A DNA stretch of 64,000 nt from Ailurus styani (taxonomy: Eukaryota; Chordata; Mammalia; Carnivora; Ailuridae). The position numbers were made by a program, and so were the translations under genes. Positions 12,633-23,900 of this stretch are shown here, piece by piece. The stretch covers positions 2,175,414 to 2,239,413 of the forward strand of contig LNAC01000009.1 of the NCBI GenBank assembly GCA_002007465.1. The letters run 5' to 3'. The notes under the pieces are model-generated. The model was given only the letters and a program-made list of their open reading frames with translations, made no database searches and was not told the DNA's origin. The number at the start of each line of letters is the position of its first letter. Within the stretch, counting starts at the first letter, position 1.

Positions 12633-12846
12633 GGCGCCTGGGTGGCTCAGTGGGTTAAAGCCTCTGCCTTCAGCTCAGGTCATGATCTCAGGGTCCTGAG
12701 ATCGAGACCCACATGGGGGGGGGGTCCCTGCTCAGCGGGGAGCCTGCTTCTTCCTCTCTTTCTCCTTGCCTCTGCCTATTTGTGATCTCTCTCTCTCTCT
12801 CTCTCTGTCAAATAAATAAAATAAATAAATCTTAAAAAAAAAAAAA
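12633..12846 (+). repeat. CAN-SINE
   Basis: CGCCTGGGTGGCTCAGTGGG head and an AAATAAATAAAATAAATAAA tail, inside an older L1-like stretch. Confidence 0.92.
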
Positions 12847-12849
12847 GGC

Positions 12850-13440
12850 CACCAACAAACACTGGGAAAAAATTGCCAACCTCTGAATATGCAAGAAATG
12901 TAAATGAGATGAGATGGCTTTTCCAAATCAGGATGGCAGATTACAACCATCTGGCACGGGCTGGGGAAGGGGAAGCGCGAACTCTTCTGCACTGCTGGTG
13001 GCAGTCTGGGTAGAATCTGCTGAGGAGACAACTCAGCACTGACTTTTGAAGTAAAAAGCACACAGACCATTGAGCCAACAGTTCTACTTGTAGGCAACCA
13101 CCCTGCAGGTGCTCACAGAAATACACCAAGATGTATATAAAGGTGCTTACTGCATGGAAAAAAGGTAGAAATAGCACATATATCAATCGACAAGGCAATG
13201 GGTAAATATTAATATACCCATACAATGGAAATCTTCATAGCTTTTTAAAAGAATAAAACCTCAATTACTGACATAGGAAAAAAGCCTAGATATTAACAAG
13301 CGAAAAAAGAAAATGAAGCTATATTATATATAATATCATCTCATTACTGCAGAAAGAGTTACACATACTTGTATAAATAACATGTATATCTATCAGCATA
13401 TGCACTGGAAAAATCTGAAGGATTAAACCCCAAAACTAGT
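12850..13440 (+). mobile_element. L1 3'-end remnant
   Basis: CACTGCTGGTGGCAGTCTGG, AGAAATACACCAAGATGTAT and ATACAATGGAAATCTTCAT follow the end of old L1 elements. It has no coding capacity. Confidence 0.7.
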
Positions 13441-13559
13441 TAACAAAGTTAGTTAGTTAGTTAGTTTGTTAACAAAGTTAGTCATCTCTAGGAGGTAAAA
13501 TTTGTAAGGGACTTCCACTTTTAAGCTACAAATCGCTATTAAAAACTAGCATATAGTAT

Positions 13560-13797
13560 GGGGCACCTGGGTGGCTCAGTCGGTTGGGCATCCAACTCTT
13601 GATTTCAACTCAGGTCATGATCTCATGATCTCAGGGGCATGAGATGGAGCCCCACATCAGTCTCCGGGCTGGACATGGAGCCTGCCTAAGATTCTCTCTC
13701 TCCCTCTCCTTCCCCCCTACCCCCCACATTCATGAGCCTGCACGCGCTCTCTTTGGCGCACTCTCTCTCTCCCTCTCGTAAAAAAAATATATATATA
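13560..13797 (+). repeat. CAN-SINE
   Basis: GGGGCACCTGGGTGGCTCAG head, CT-rich end and an A/TATATA tail. Confidence 0.9.
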
Positions 13798-14800
13798 GCA
13801 TATAGTAATTTTGTAATCAGAAAAAAAATACCTATTTTAAATGGAGTTTCTATATTTGCAGAAGTTGGGGGAAAGGAAAACACACAGGAGTTCCACAGGC
13901 GGACCTAGAGATAAACTGCACCAAAGTGGACAGTTTAGAATGAGTGGCCGCTCAGTCGAAAAATACCTGGCCCACACGGCAGGATTCCCTTCACTTTGTG
14001 ACACTAGGAAATACATGCTATCAGTCTCTTCTCCATAATTCCAAAATCCAAAAAGTTCTAAAAGCCCAAAGTTTTTCAAATGAGTTTGGTACAAATTCAT
14101 CTGGTACAAAAGTTACACCTAAACCAACATGAGGACATCTCTAGGCTTTGCAGATCACTCTTAGGGAATTTAGGTTTTGCTGCAAAAGTATTTTTGTTTG
14201 ATTATGGGGTGTTGCTTTCTGAAATCTGGGAAAACTCTGAATTCCAAAATACCGAGGGTCTTGGACAGGGGCTGTGCCTGAAGCTACTACTGAAGATCTG
14301 TTGTAGGATGTGAGGGCGATCTGGCTGCAACATCTGTCACCCCATTGATCGCCAGGGTTGAAGATCTGTTGTATTAGTTAACACCTTCCTTTAAAAGCCC
14401 AAACTCTCCAGAAAGAGTCATTCACGACATACAATAAATTTGTCCTCCTGCTGTCCTCCTAAAACCTAGCTGACATTGCCTGCATGAAGGAAGGGGACAG
14501 GGGCTTAAGATGGTTCTGGAACATGTGACATTTGGGAGAATGGAGCATGCCTGGAGAGGCCCTGTGGAAAGGGAAAGCTCCAGGGCACCTGCAGACCTGA
14601 GGAGGACAGAGAATCTGAGGTGAGAGCAAGGCAAACTCTGCCTAATTCAAAATTCAAACCAGAGCCCCCCAAAAAACAAATCAGAAACTCTCTTCCTACT
14701 CCCACCTGTTCTACAAGCCCTGTTCCCAGAATCCAAATTGAGGCCCCTACTATTAGTAAATTACTACTTCAAGATGCTATTAACAAGATGCTATTAACAA

Positions 14801-14996
14801 GGCGCCTGGGTGGCTCAGACGGCGAAGCGTCTGCCTTGGGCTCAGGTCATGATCTCAGGGTCCTGGGATCCAGCCCCACTTCGGGCTCCCTGCTCAGGTG
14901 GGGTCTGCTTCTCCCTCTCCCTCTGCCTCCTCCCTCCTGTTCATGATCTGTCTCTGTCTCTCTCTTCCAAATAAATAAATAAAGTCTTAAAAAAAA
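14801..14996 (+). repeat. CAN-SINE with target-site duplication
   Basis: Flanked by AAGATGCTATTAA, which occurs twice in tandem on the 5' side (14771 and 14785) and once on the 3' side (14997-15009). Confidence 0.92.
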
Positions 14997-16926
14997 AAGA
15001 TGCTATTAAATTAAAAGCTTTTATAGGTCAGGCTGGTAACCTAACATCATTGTTTTTATGGAAAAATGTGCTCCACATTCCAAATAATCAACTTGCAAAT
15101 GATCATTAGGAACAGAGAGCCCTTCTTTAAGCTCCCTGCCAGGGAGACAGCCTTTCTGAAGTTATTTCACAGGCGGGAAACCCTCCAAGTCAGGCCTGCT
15201 GCCAGGGGAATGGCTACCTTGTAGGAAACACTGCAACAAGCACTAATGAAACATACACACGTGTTGTTACCAGAATATGCAATCTCAAATCAAAGAAACA
15301 AGCCTTCAAACAGGGAGCTGTGATAACAGAGTTCCTCCAACCTCAGACTCTATCTGACAAAGGTGCCATGGGACGGGTGGATACCCTATAAGCTCACAGT
15401 ATAAGATGGAAATATCTAGAGTTTTAGAGATGTTCCCTAACCCCCCCCCAAAAGTATAATGTAATATCATCTATCATTTGAGAACCAACCTACGTGTTCA
15501 ACCTGTACCACCTTTTAAAAGGACAAGAGCAATCAACATTTCCTGACTACCCCCCCCATGCCCCATGTTTTGCCCACATCATCTATGGAACACACACTAC
15601 AACTCTGTGGAGAAGGTATTAACAGCCTCATTTTCAGAGATAAGCAAGGCTCAGAGAATGTGCTCTGCCGCAGAGCCAGATCTGTACAACTCTAAAATCC
15701 AAGGTTCTCATCACTCCACTGTCTGAGTGAAGTAGTTCTTTCTACTTGTTCCAAAATGTCGTTTCAAACTTCAAAGAGGGACCACCTCCCGGCACCTGGC
15801 TCTTTCCAGCCATAGATATCCTCCCTGAGCCTTCATCTCTTTCAGTGAATGGGCTCTCTCCCCAGCCACCCAACTTCGGAGACACATTCATCTCACTGAG
15901 AATTCTGGTTGGCTTCTATCTGTCACAGGCAACACCAGAACTTCTGAGGGCACAGGCACAGAAGTTTTGTACTAAATGAAGTAAATGTCTGATTTCAAAT
16001 GCGGTAAGAGACCATACCCAGCTCTTTGTTCATCTATTTGATGGGGGAGGAGGGGAGTGCTTTTTTTTTATCTTCATAATTTCTCCTTCCTGAAACCTCT
16101 CCAGATCCCAAAATGCGAGACAGTTAGAAGGAATATCCAATGCGTTCAAAACATCGGTTTTGTTTGGCCAACCTATGGGCCCTATCAGAATTTTAAAATT
16201 ACGTAGGGTCAGTCCTTCCTAGCTCGGGTGCGTGCAGTGGGTGTGGGCAAAGAGCTTTCCCCTTCTCCAGGAAATGGGTCTCTATAAGAAAATCCTTTCC
16301 CTAGTACTTCCATCCCAGTTGTTTGAGATGAACTAAAGCCAGGCCACAGTGCAAATAAAAGTTACAGACTGTGATGCCAGAGACACTCATCTTGCACAAC
16401 CAGCTTTTTTAAATTAGTGGTTAACACAAACAAGGGCAGTTTCTCTCAATAAATCTTTGGCCACTGAAACAAACTGCACAGCCCCAAGAGGGAGAGAAGG
16501 TAGGTGGAGGAGGGGTAGGCAGGGTGCGGAGGAGTCTGGAAACTCGGCGGAGGCAGGCCCAGGCCCTCGGAGCACCACCCCTCGCCCCCTGAGCAGAGGC
16601 TAATAAAGAAGGCGACCACAGAATCCCTTTCGCCCCCATCCCTGGCAGCTTCCCCATCAGCTCAGGAGGTGACTTCGGCACGCGCAACCCAGATGTGGAA
16701 AAGGCCTCCCCTTCTGGCCACCGCGCTGCCCACCGGGCCCTCGGGCAGCCCGGGCTCCCCAAGTTCAGGTGTCGTGCCCCACCCGCCACCCCGTCGCAGC
16801 CCCGGGTTCTGGCCCGCTCCCCAGATCCCCCCAACACGTCTTCCTCCGGGCCCAGCAGCTTCTGCCACGGGAGCTCCTCCACCTCCCGGCCCGCCGCCAA
16901 GCCCCCCACACCACACCCCTTCCCCG

Positions 16927-17722
16927 NNNNNNNNNNNNNNNNNNNNNNNNNNNNNNNNNNNNNNNNNNNNNNNNNNNNNNNNNNNNNNNNNNNNNNNNNN
17001 NNNNNNNNNNNNNNNNNNNNNNNNNNNNNNNNNNNNNNNNNNNNNNNNNNNNNNNNNNNNNNNNNNNNNNNNNNNNNNNNNNNNNNNNNNNNNNNNNNNN
17101 NNNNNNNNNNNNNNNNNNNNNNNNNNNNNNNNNNNNNNNNNNNNNNNNNNNNNNNNNNNNNNNNNNNNNNNNNNNNNNNNNNNNNNNNNNNNNNNNNNNN
17201 NNNNNNNNNNNNNNNNNNNNNNNNNNNNNNNNNNNNNNNNNNNNNNNNNNNNNNNNNNNNNNNNNNNNNNNNNNNNNNNNNNNNNNNNNNNNNNNNNNNN
17301 NNNNNNNNNNNNNNNNNNNNNNNNNNNNNNNNNNNNNNNNNNNNNNNNNNNNNNNNNNNNNNNNNNNNNNNNNNNNNNNNNNNNNNNNNNNNNNNNNNNN
17401 NNNNNNNNNNNNNNNNNNNNNNNNNNNNNNNNNNNNNNNNNNNNNNNNNNNNNNNNNNNNNNNNNNNNNNNNNNNNNNNNNNNNNNNNNNNNNNNNNNNN
17501 NNNNNNNNNNNNNNNNNNNNNNNNNNNNNNNNNNNNNNNNNNNNNNNNNNNNNNNNNNNNNNNNNNNNNNNNNNNNNNNNNNNNNNNNNNNNNNNNNNNN
17601 NNNNNNNNNNNNNNNNNNNNNNNNNNNNNNNNNNNNNNNNNNNNNNNNNNNNNNNNNNNNNNNNNNNNNNNNNNNNNNNNNNNNNNNNNNNNNNNNNNNN
17701 NNNNNNNNNNNNNNNNNNNNNN
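16927..17722. other. Assembly gap (796 N)
   Basis: A run of N. Sequence on both sides is CpG-rich and the genes point away from it, so the gap covers the shared PTPA/CRAT promoter, PTPA exon 1 and possibly the CRAT transcription start. Confidence 0.99.
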
Positions 17723-17940
17723 CCGAGAATCCTCCTCCCGGGGGCCCCCAGCCCGCCGCCCGCCCGGCCCGGTGGGTGGGCGCCGGGCCGCCTCTACCGG
17801 CCGGCGGCGGTGACTCGGCGACCTTGGCCCGGAGGCTCTAGCGGGGACCCATCAGCGGCGCCGGCGGCGGCGGCGGCGGCGCGGACTTTGCCCAGTGCGG
17901 AGGGCCGAGCGGACTGTGTGTCCGCGGGCGGGCCGCAGAG

Positions 17941-17967
17941 ATGTTGGCATTCGCGGCCAGGACGGTG
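17941..17967 (+). CDS. CRAT: CRAT coding exon 1
   Basis: It encodes MLAFAARTV and is followed by a GTGAGT donor. The upstream 5'UTR is GC-rich and starts in or next to the gap. Confidence 0.95.
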
Positions 17968-20900
17968 GTGAGTGCGGCGAGGAACCCGGGCGGGCGGGCC
18001 CTGGACGGGGCGGGCGGGCCGAGAGTCGGGCCAGACACGCAGCTGCACGGGAATGGAGAAAAAGGCCATGGAGGCGACGCGGCCCGGTGGCCACTGTCCT
18101 GCCCGGCCAACAGCTGCTGGGGTGGGATCGTTAGGTGGACTAACCCTGCTTGGCAGAGGAGGAGACTGAGGCTCAAGGTCACAGATCCGATCGAACCCAC
18201 ATCGTGTGGCTCTAAATTCCAACCACCCGGAAAAGATAGTGGGGGCCCTGGCTTCAGGCAGCACCTCTACCCTTAAACCCAGAGCCAAAGGGCCGAGAGA
18301 CGGGGAGTCTCTCCCCCGGTTATTCCCTGACTCATACACCTGTTGCACGCTCAGCCTGAGCCCTTTACTCCCAGGCCAGAGCCAGTTCTCCAACTTCATC
18401 CAGTTGGTCAGTCTCCTTGGGCTTATCAAATGGCCCTTGGAGAGTTTTGTGTGGCCAGAGAAATTTGCGTGGAGGCCTCAAGCTGGGCTGCTCAGGGGGA
18501 AAGTCCTCTGAACCGGCAGGAGGCAGCAGGTGGCAGTCCCTCCCCCCACCCGAGCTTGTCCATGTCTACCCCAGAATCCAACCCACAGCAGCACTGCTTG
18601 CTGCCACTCTGATTTGAGTTCCCTTTCCTCTTTCCTCCAAGCATATCTCTGCTTGTATCTCCTTCTGTCTGTGCCAAGAAGGATGTTCAAACAGACACTA
18701 CCTGGCCCAGATGTCCGAGGTACCCATCCACTGGCACAGAGGCTCTTCCAGATCTCCCAGAACCCTAAGGCTCCACGTCACCCTTGCCACTGACACCCGA
18801 GCAGTGCCCCCGTCTCACAGACAGCTTCCAGGTCATCCTCCAGGACCTGCTGGGTGGCCCGATCACTTTACTGCTGGGGAAACTGAGGCAAGGAGAGACT
18901 TGGCCAGAATCCCCCAGATCTGGTGACTCAAATCGAGCAGAATCCCAAAACCAACCTCCTCCTTCGGTTTACTTTTAGTGGCCGAAGTCCTCCACTCTTG
19001 GCCCCCAGTTGAATGAGCCACGGCTCACGAGAAGCAAGCTTTGGTGGAAGGGAGGCCGAGAAAGGCTCCAAGAGTCCTGGAGGAAGACGGGATGAGCTCT
19101 TAGCAGCCACTGGCCACGGAATGGGCCTTTCCCAGCATCTGCTTTCTTGCACCAACCCCAATTTACAGGACTGATTTCAGGGTTGTGGTGTAACCTCAGT
19201 GGCCAGGCAGCTTCTGCCTCCAGCCAAGGTTTCCATCATTAAACAGACCTACGCAGATTCCAACAGGTGGATTTTTTAATTCCTCCTGGCCCTGGCACCA
19301 GGCCCACCCAAAGAAGAGAGGAGAACACATTCCAAGTTTCCTCCTACTCTGGTGCCTACTGCCGGCCCCTTCACCTGCTCCCTAATCCTCCACTTTGGCA
19401 GCTAGGGAGGGTGCCTGCCACAGTCACCACCCGAGATGCCACCCCAGCCACGGAAGCCATTGGCACTGCCCCCTTTGCCTCCCCCCTGAATCTTGGCTCT
19501 TGTCTTCTCTTTCCAGCCCGGGCAAGTGGCTGTCTCTTGCTAGGTTCTGCTCACCCACTGGGTAGCACAGTTAGGCTTAGAGGCCCAGCCCAAGGCAGAC
19601 AGACAGGGCTCAGAACCTCAGTCCTGCCATGGAGGACGGGCAGCAGAAAGAGAAGGTATGGAACGATCCTCTGCCACTTGCCTACGCACCACTGCCCACA
19701 GCCTCGGACCTCCTGTCTCTCTTTCTGTCCTCCTCCAGAGTCTCCCAGACTTTCTCTCTCTGCCACCACCCACCTATCAGGCCATTCAGCTCTTGCTTGC
19801 CCCAGCGCTTCCCCTTTGTCACCTCTGTCCCCAACTCACAGACAGATAAAAACCAAGGCCTGGCCCTCACCCAGAGGTGCTGTCATCAGCCGGCTCTTTC
19901 TGACTTTCTCTTTTTGCCTCTTATTTCCCAGCTTGGCAAGGGGCAGGGGGGAGAAAAGGGGGTGGGGGCTCCTGGGCGGGAGCAGTCACCTCACTGCTTG
20001 CTGGCTGGTCATCGTGCCAGGGTGAAGAAGGTGAGGCATTGTTGCATCCAGGCAGGTGAGAGGTGTCGCTCAGCTCTGCTGCCCCCAGCAGGTGCCACTC
20101 ATCCTGACTTGGTTCCTGGGAGCCTTAGGATCAATGGCCACACCTCCCGCCCCTCTCCCTACCTGCACCTCCAGGCCCCAGAGAGGTGGAGACACCCAGA
20201 GAGGTGGAGAGAGGTTGAGGGCTGGGAAGCCAGACAGGCACCACCCAAGAGGCTGGTTCTGACCCTGGGGATCGGCACATAAGTGCCCTGGACCCTAGCT
20301 TTAGGACGGCCAGGGCCTTCCAGAGCCAGGGGAGAGGATGAGCAGGATGTTCTGCTGCCTGCAGGTGAAGCCCCTGGGCTTCCTCAAGCCCTCGTCGTTG
20401 GCGAAGGTCTCCGGCCGCTTCAAAGCCCACCAGGATTCGCTGCCCCGGCTGCCTGTGCCCGCACTCCAGCAGTCCCTGGACCGTTACCTCAAGGCGCTGC
20501 AGCCCATCGTGAGCGAGGAGGAGTGGGCCCAAACCAAGCAGCTGGTGGAAGAGTTTCAGACGGCGGGGGGTGTAGGGGAGCGCCTGCAGAAAGGGCTGGA
20601 ACGCAGGGCCAGGAAGAAGGAGAACTGGGTGAGTGGAGCTCCCTGTTCCCACACAGGCTGAGGGGCCCGGGGCCCTCTCAGAGGCTCGGGTCGCGAGAGG
20701 ATCCCTCGCTGTGGCCTGTCAGCGGCCTGACACTGAATTTCTGGCACATTCTTTCATGCCATGGGGTTTCTTGAGCGCTTCTTCTGTGCCTCGCGCTAGG
20801 CCAGGCCCTGAGTGAGCAGAGACACGGTCCAAGGTCCCTTGGGGGCTGACATTCAAGGAGGGTGGGAAGCAAGGGGATTAAACAGCATACGGGCAAGTGG

Positions 20901-23900
20901 ATAAGCCTCTTTAGGGCAGTGAAGTTCGCCGGGAGAAAAAAGGAAGCCGGGGAGAATGGCAGTGTCTTTGTTCTGAGTGGGCAGAGAGGAGGATTGGAAC
21001 CAGAGAACAACCAGGGCAAAGGTGGCAGGAGCCTCGCAAGAGCCTAGCGTGTTCGGCAGCAGAGGCTGGAATGTAGCGCAGTGGCCTGGGGCTGGAGTGG
21101 GGGCTGCGCATCGCATCCGAGGAAGGAATCTGGACTTGAGCTCAGGAGGAGGGGGCCGCACGGTGGCTCCAAGCAGGGCACTGGTGCTGTTCAGGGACAG
21201 ATCAGACGCCCCAGTTCCTTGTCCGCCTCTGTCGCACAGGTGTGCGCAGCTCGTGAAAACGGGTCCACGCTGATGCTCCACGCACTTTTCTCTCCACATC
21301 TTCCGCCCCAACACAGTGGAAAAGGACCACCCCGTCTGCTGGGAGGGACGCGGGCGTGCGGGTGGGAGGCATGGGATGCGGCTGGCGCCAGCACCCCGAC
21401 ACAGATGCCGGCGGCGAGAGGGCGGGCGAGTCAGTTCCGGGCAGCCGGCGTACGTTCTGGAAGCAGCGCCAGTGGCCCTTGCTGATGGGGGCTGTCGGGG
21501 GAGCTGTCCTGACCTAGAGCACCTGCGTTGGGGGAGGGAAGAGGGAGACTGGCCAAGACGGGGAGGGCCGAGCGGGAACAGGTTCGTGGGAGAGAACCAG
21601 AGCGGGGTTCCGGCTAGATCAGGTGGGAGACGATCTGAGTGCGGCAGGTGGAGGGCTGGGGTCTGCGCACAGAGGTGGGAGTCATCAGCTGGCGGGTGGC
21701 ACGTCCTGAGCCTCGGCGGCCGCTTAGAGAATCTGCGGTTCTGCGGTTTCCCAACACTTTTAGCCCATTATTCTTTCCCACAGAAGCTTCTAGCTAAAGG
21801 GGTAAAGGTATTCCCTTCTGCACTCACAGGGGCCTCGTGCCCAGCAGATTCTCAGCGGGGAAATGCCCACATCTGCAGGATCTCCCCTTATCTCCCAGCT
21901 CTGGCCAGAGGCCCTGAGATCCCTGGTGGAGTGGGGGCCCCTGGCCCAAGGGCAACCGGCTGTCCCCAAGGGGAGGGGAGTCCTGTCTGCCCCTCCCTGA
22001 GCCACAGATGAAGAGGCTGAGGCCCAGAGAGGTAGCTTGGAAGCCCAGAGCCACACAGCCACTGTCAGGGAGGCCCCGAGCTCCGCAGGAGGGTCCGGCT
22101 GACCAGGAGCACTGTCCTCCGGCCACAAGTCAGCAGACTGCCGTTGCTCACTGTGACCTGGGCACGTCGTCTTCCCTCACCCCTGCCAGGGGCCCGCAGC
22201 TGGCGGCCTGGTGCTACAGGCCAGCAGTTACCCAAGCGGAACCCGTGTGGCGACGTAGCAGGTCCCACTGCTCTTTGAGAGGGAAGAGGAAACACAGTGG
22301 GGGAGGGGGGGAGGGGGTGGAGAGACTGGCCAGAGAGGGTTTTCAGGCATCTGCTTGCAGGGGCGGAGTACGGGGGATCGCACAGTCAACACCTAAGGCT
22401 CAAGGATGATAGTTGGTGGCAGTCTGCACAGCCTGGGGACAGGAGCCTTCAACACCCTGCCCGTGGCTGGTCCCCAGAGAGACTGCTCACCCGATGGAAA
22501 CCACGCCCCTTGGGCAGAGGACAGACCACCAGGTAGAGGCACAGGATGTGGCAGCCACGTCTGGGGAATAGGGTAGGGATTCACCCTCGCAGGGAGCTTT
22601 CCCCAGGTGGCCCTGACCTTGAGACCCAAGGGGGGGGTGTCTGCACCCCGGTCTGACACCAATAGAACCCAGGCCAGGGAGGACCAGGGTCCCAAGGGCT
22701 ACGCTGCACTGAGCCCTTCTGCTCCTGGCTTCCTGGAGAACATCTCCCGGGACGGTCAGAAACACACTCATCAGGCTATAGATTCGTTTCCTTTTTCCCT
22801 TTTTTGTCTATCCTGCATATATATTTTTTTTTCTTTCTGAAAGTAGTAAAATCATTGACCGAAAGTGTGTAAGAGGGGCGCCCGGGTGGCTCAGTCAGTT
22901 ACACATCTGCCTTCGGCTCAGGTCAGGATCCCGGGGTCCTGGGATCAAGCCCCACATCGGGCTCCCTGCTCAGAGGGGAGCCTGCTTCTCCCTCTCCCTC
23001 TGCCTGCTGCTCCGCCTGCTTGTGCTCTCTCTTTCTGTCAAATAAATCAATAAAATCTTTAAAAAAAAAAAAAGGGTGTGTAAGAGAAAGGGAAATGATT
23101 CCCATTTCTGCCTCCTCCCCTCACCCCACCCCACCCCCTCCCACAGGTTTCCTGCCCCGTCTTTCTCTCTGGAATCTTTGGCTTGGCAGTATTGTCTGAT
23201 TTTTGTTGCTAAGGCGGATTGCCTCTGGCGAAGGGGAAATGATGGGGTGCTGCTGGTGGGTTGAAGGGGGCGGGGGGAGGGGCTCCGGATCTGAGCACTC
23301 ACTCTGAGGATCTGCGTCCTATAGAGGGGGCAGAAGGGGCCCAGCCAGGTCCCCGCCCACATCTCACAGGCTCTGGTCCTTTTCCCAGCTGTCCGAATGG
23401 TGGCTCAAAACAGCCTACCTCCAGTACCGCCAGCCCCTGGTCATCTACTCCAGCCCCGGTGTGGCCCTGCCCAAACAGGACTTTGTGGACCTGCAGGGAC
23501 AGCTCCGGTGAGTGGCAGCAGCTGGGGCAGGGCTCTGGGCACGTCCAGGGCCCTGAGGTCCAATCCCCCAGGAGAGTGCAGGGGCCCCAGTCCTAGTCAT
23601 TATCTTTCCTCCCCACACACCGCCTTATGAAGTCGGGAGTATCATCCCTATTTTACAGATGGGGAAGCCGAGGCCCAGAGCAATGAAAGGACTTGCCCAA
23701 GAGCACCTTTCAGGATTGGCTGATCCAGGCCAGAAAGCAGGGTCTTCCTGGCTCTAAAGCTTCATAACTGGTCACCACACGGTGGACCATGTCCCCTCCC
23801 TCCCTCTAAACCTGAGGCTGTCCCTCACCTCGGTTCTGACACTTCACCCCCCTCCTCTCTCTCTCCAGCTGGCCACAGGGGTGACCTTTATACACAGTTC

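Larger units (their letters stand above)
12170..16926. other. PTPA intron 1 (to the assembly gap)
   Basis: It holds a (TC)n(AC)n microsatellite, plus-strand CAN-SINEs at 12633-12846, 13560-13797 and 14801-14996, an L1 3'-end remnant (about 12850-13440) and MIR-like sequence near 15570-15720. It becomes strongly GC-rich from about 16480, towards the promoter gap. Confidence 0.75.
16500..18060. promoter_or_regulatory. CpG island, probable bidirectional PTPA/CRAT promoter
   Basis: The flanks of the gap are very rich in G, C and CpG. CRAT reads rightwards from ATG 17941 and PTPA reads leftwards, with its first exon missing in the gap. A (CGG)n run of about seven units (17861-17884) lies in the likely CRAT 5'UTR. 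No TATA box is visible in the available part. The role is inferred from layout and composition. Confidence 0.75.

Noticed and set aside
12633..12720. tRNA genes suggested by repeated GGCGCCTGGGTGGCTCAG heads
   Set aside because: These are tRNA-derived heads of CAN-SINEs with SINE bodies and A-rich tails; none folds as a full tRNA with an intact anticodon arm that I can support.
16669..17971. Open frames of about 370-400 aa on the plus strand
   Set aside because: They are open only because the N gap is translated as X. The flanks are CpG-island sequence with no family resemblance.
17836..18430. Minus-strand frames of 211 and 120 aa next to the gap as PTPA exon 1
   Set aside because: None contains the PTPA N-terminus followed by a phase-1 donor, and they lie on the CRAT side of the promoter.
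19267..20282. Overlapping plus-strand open frames of 252 and 217 aa
   Set aside because: They lie in CRAT intron 1, are low-complexity and pyrimidine-rich, and have no recognisable domain or splice support.
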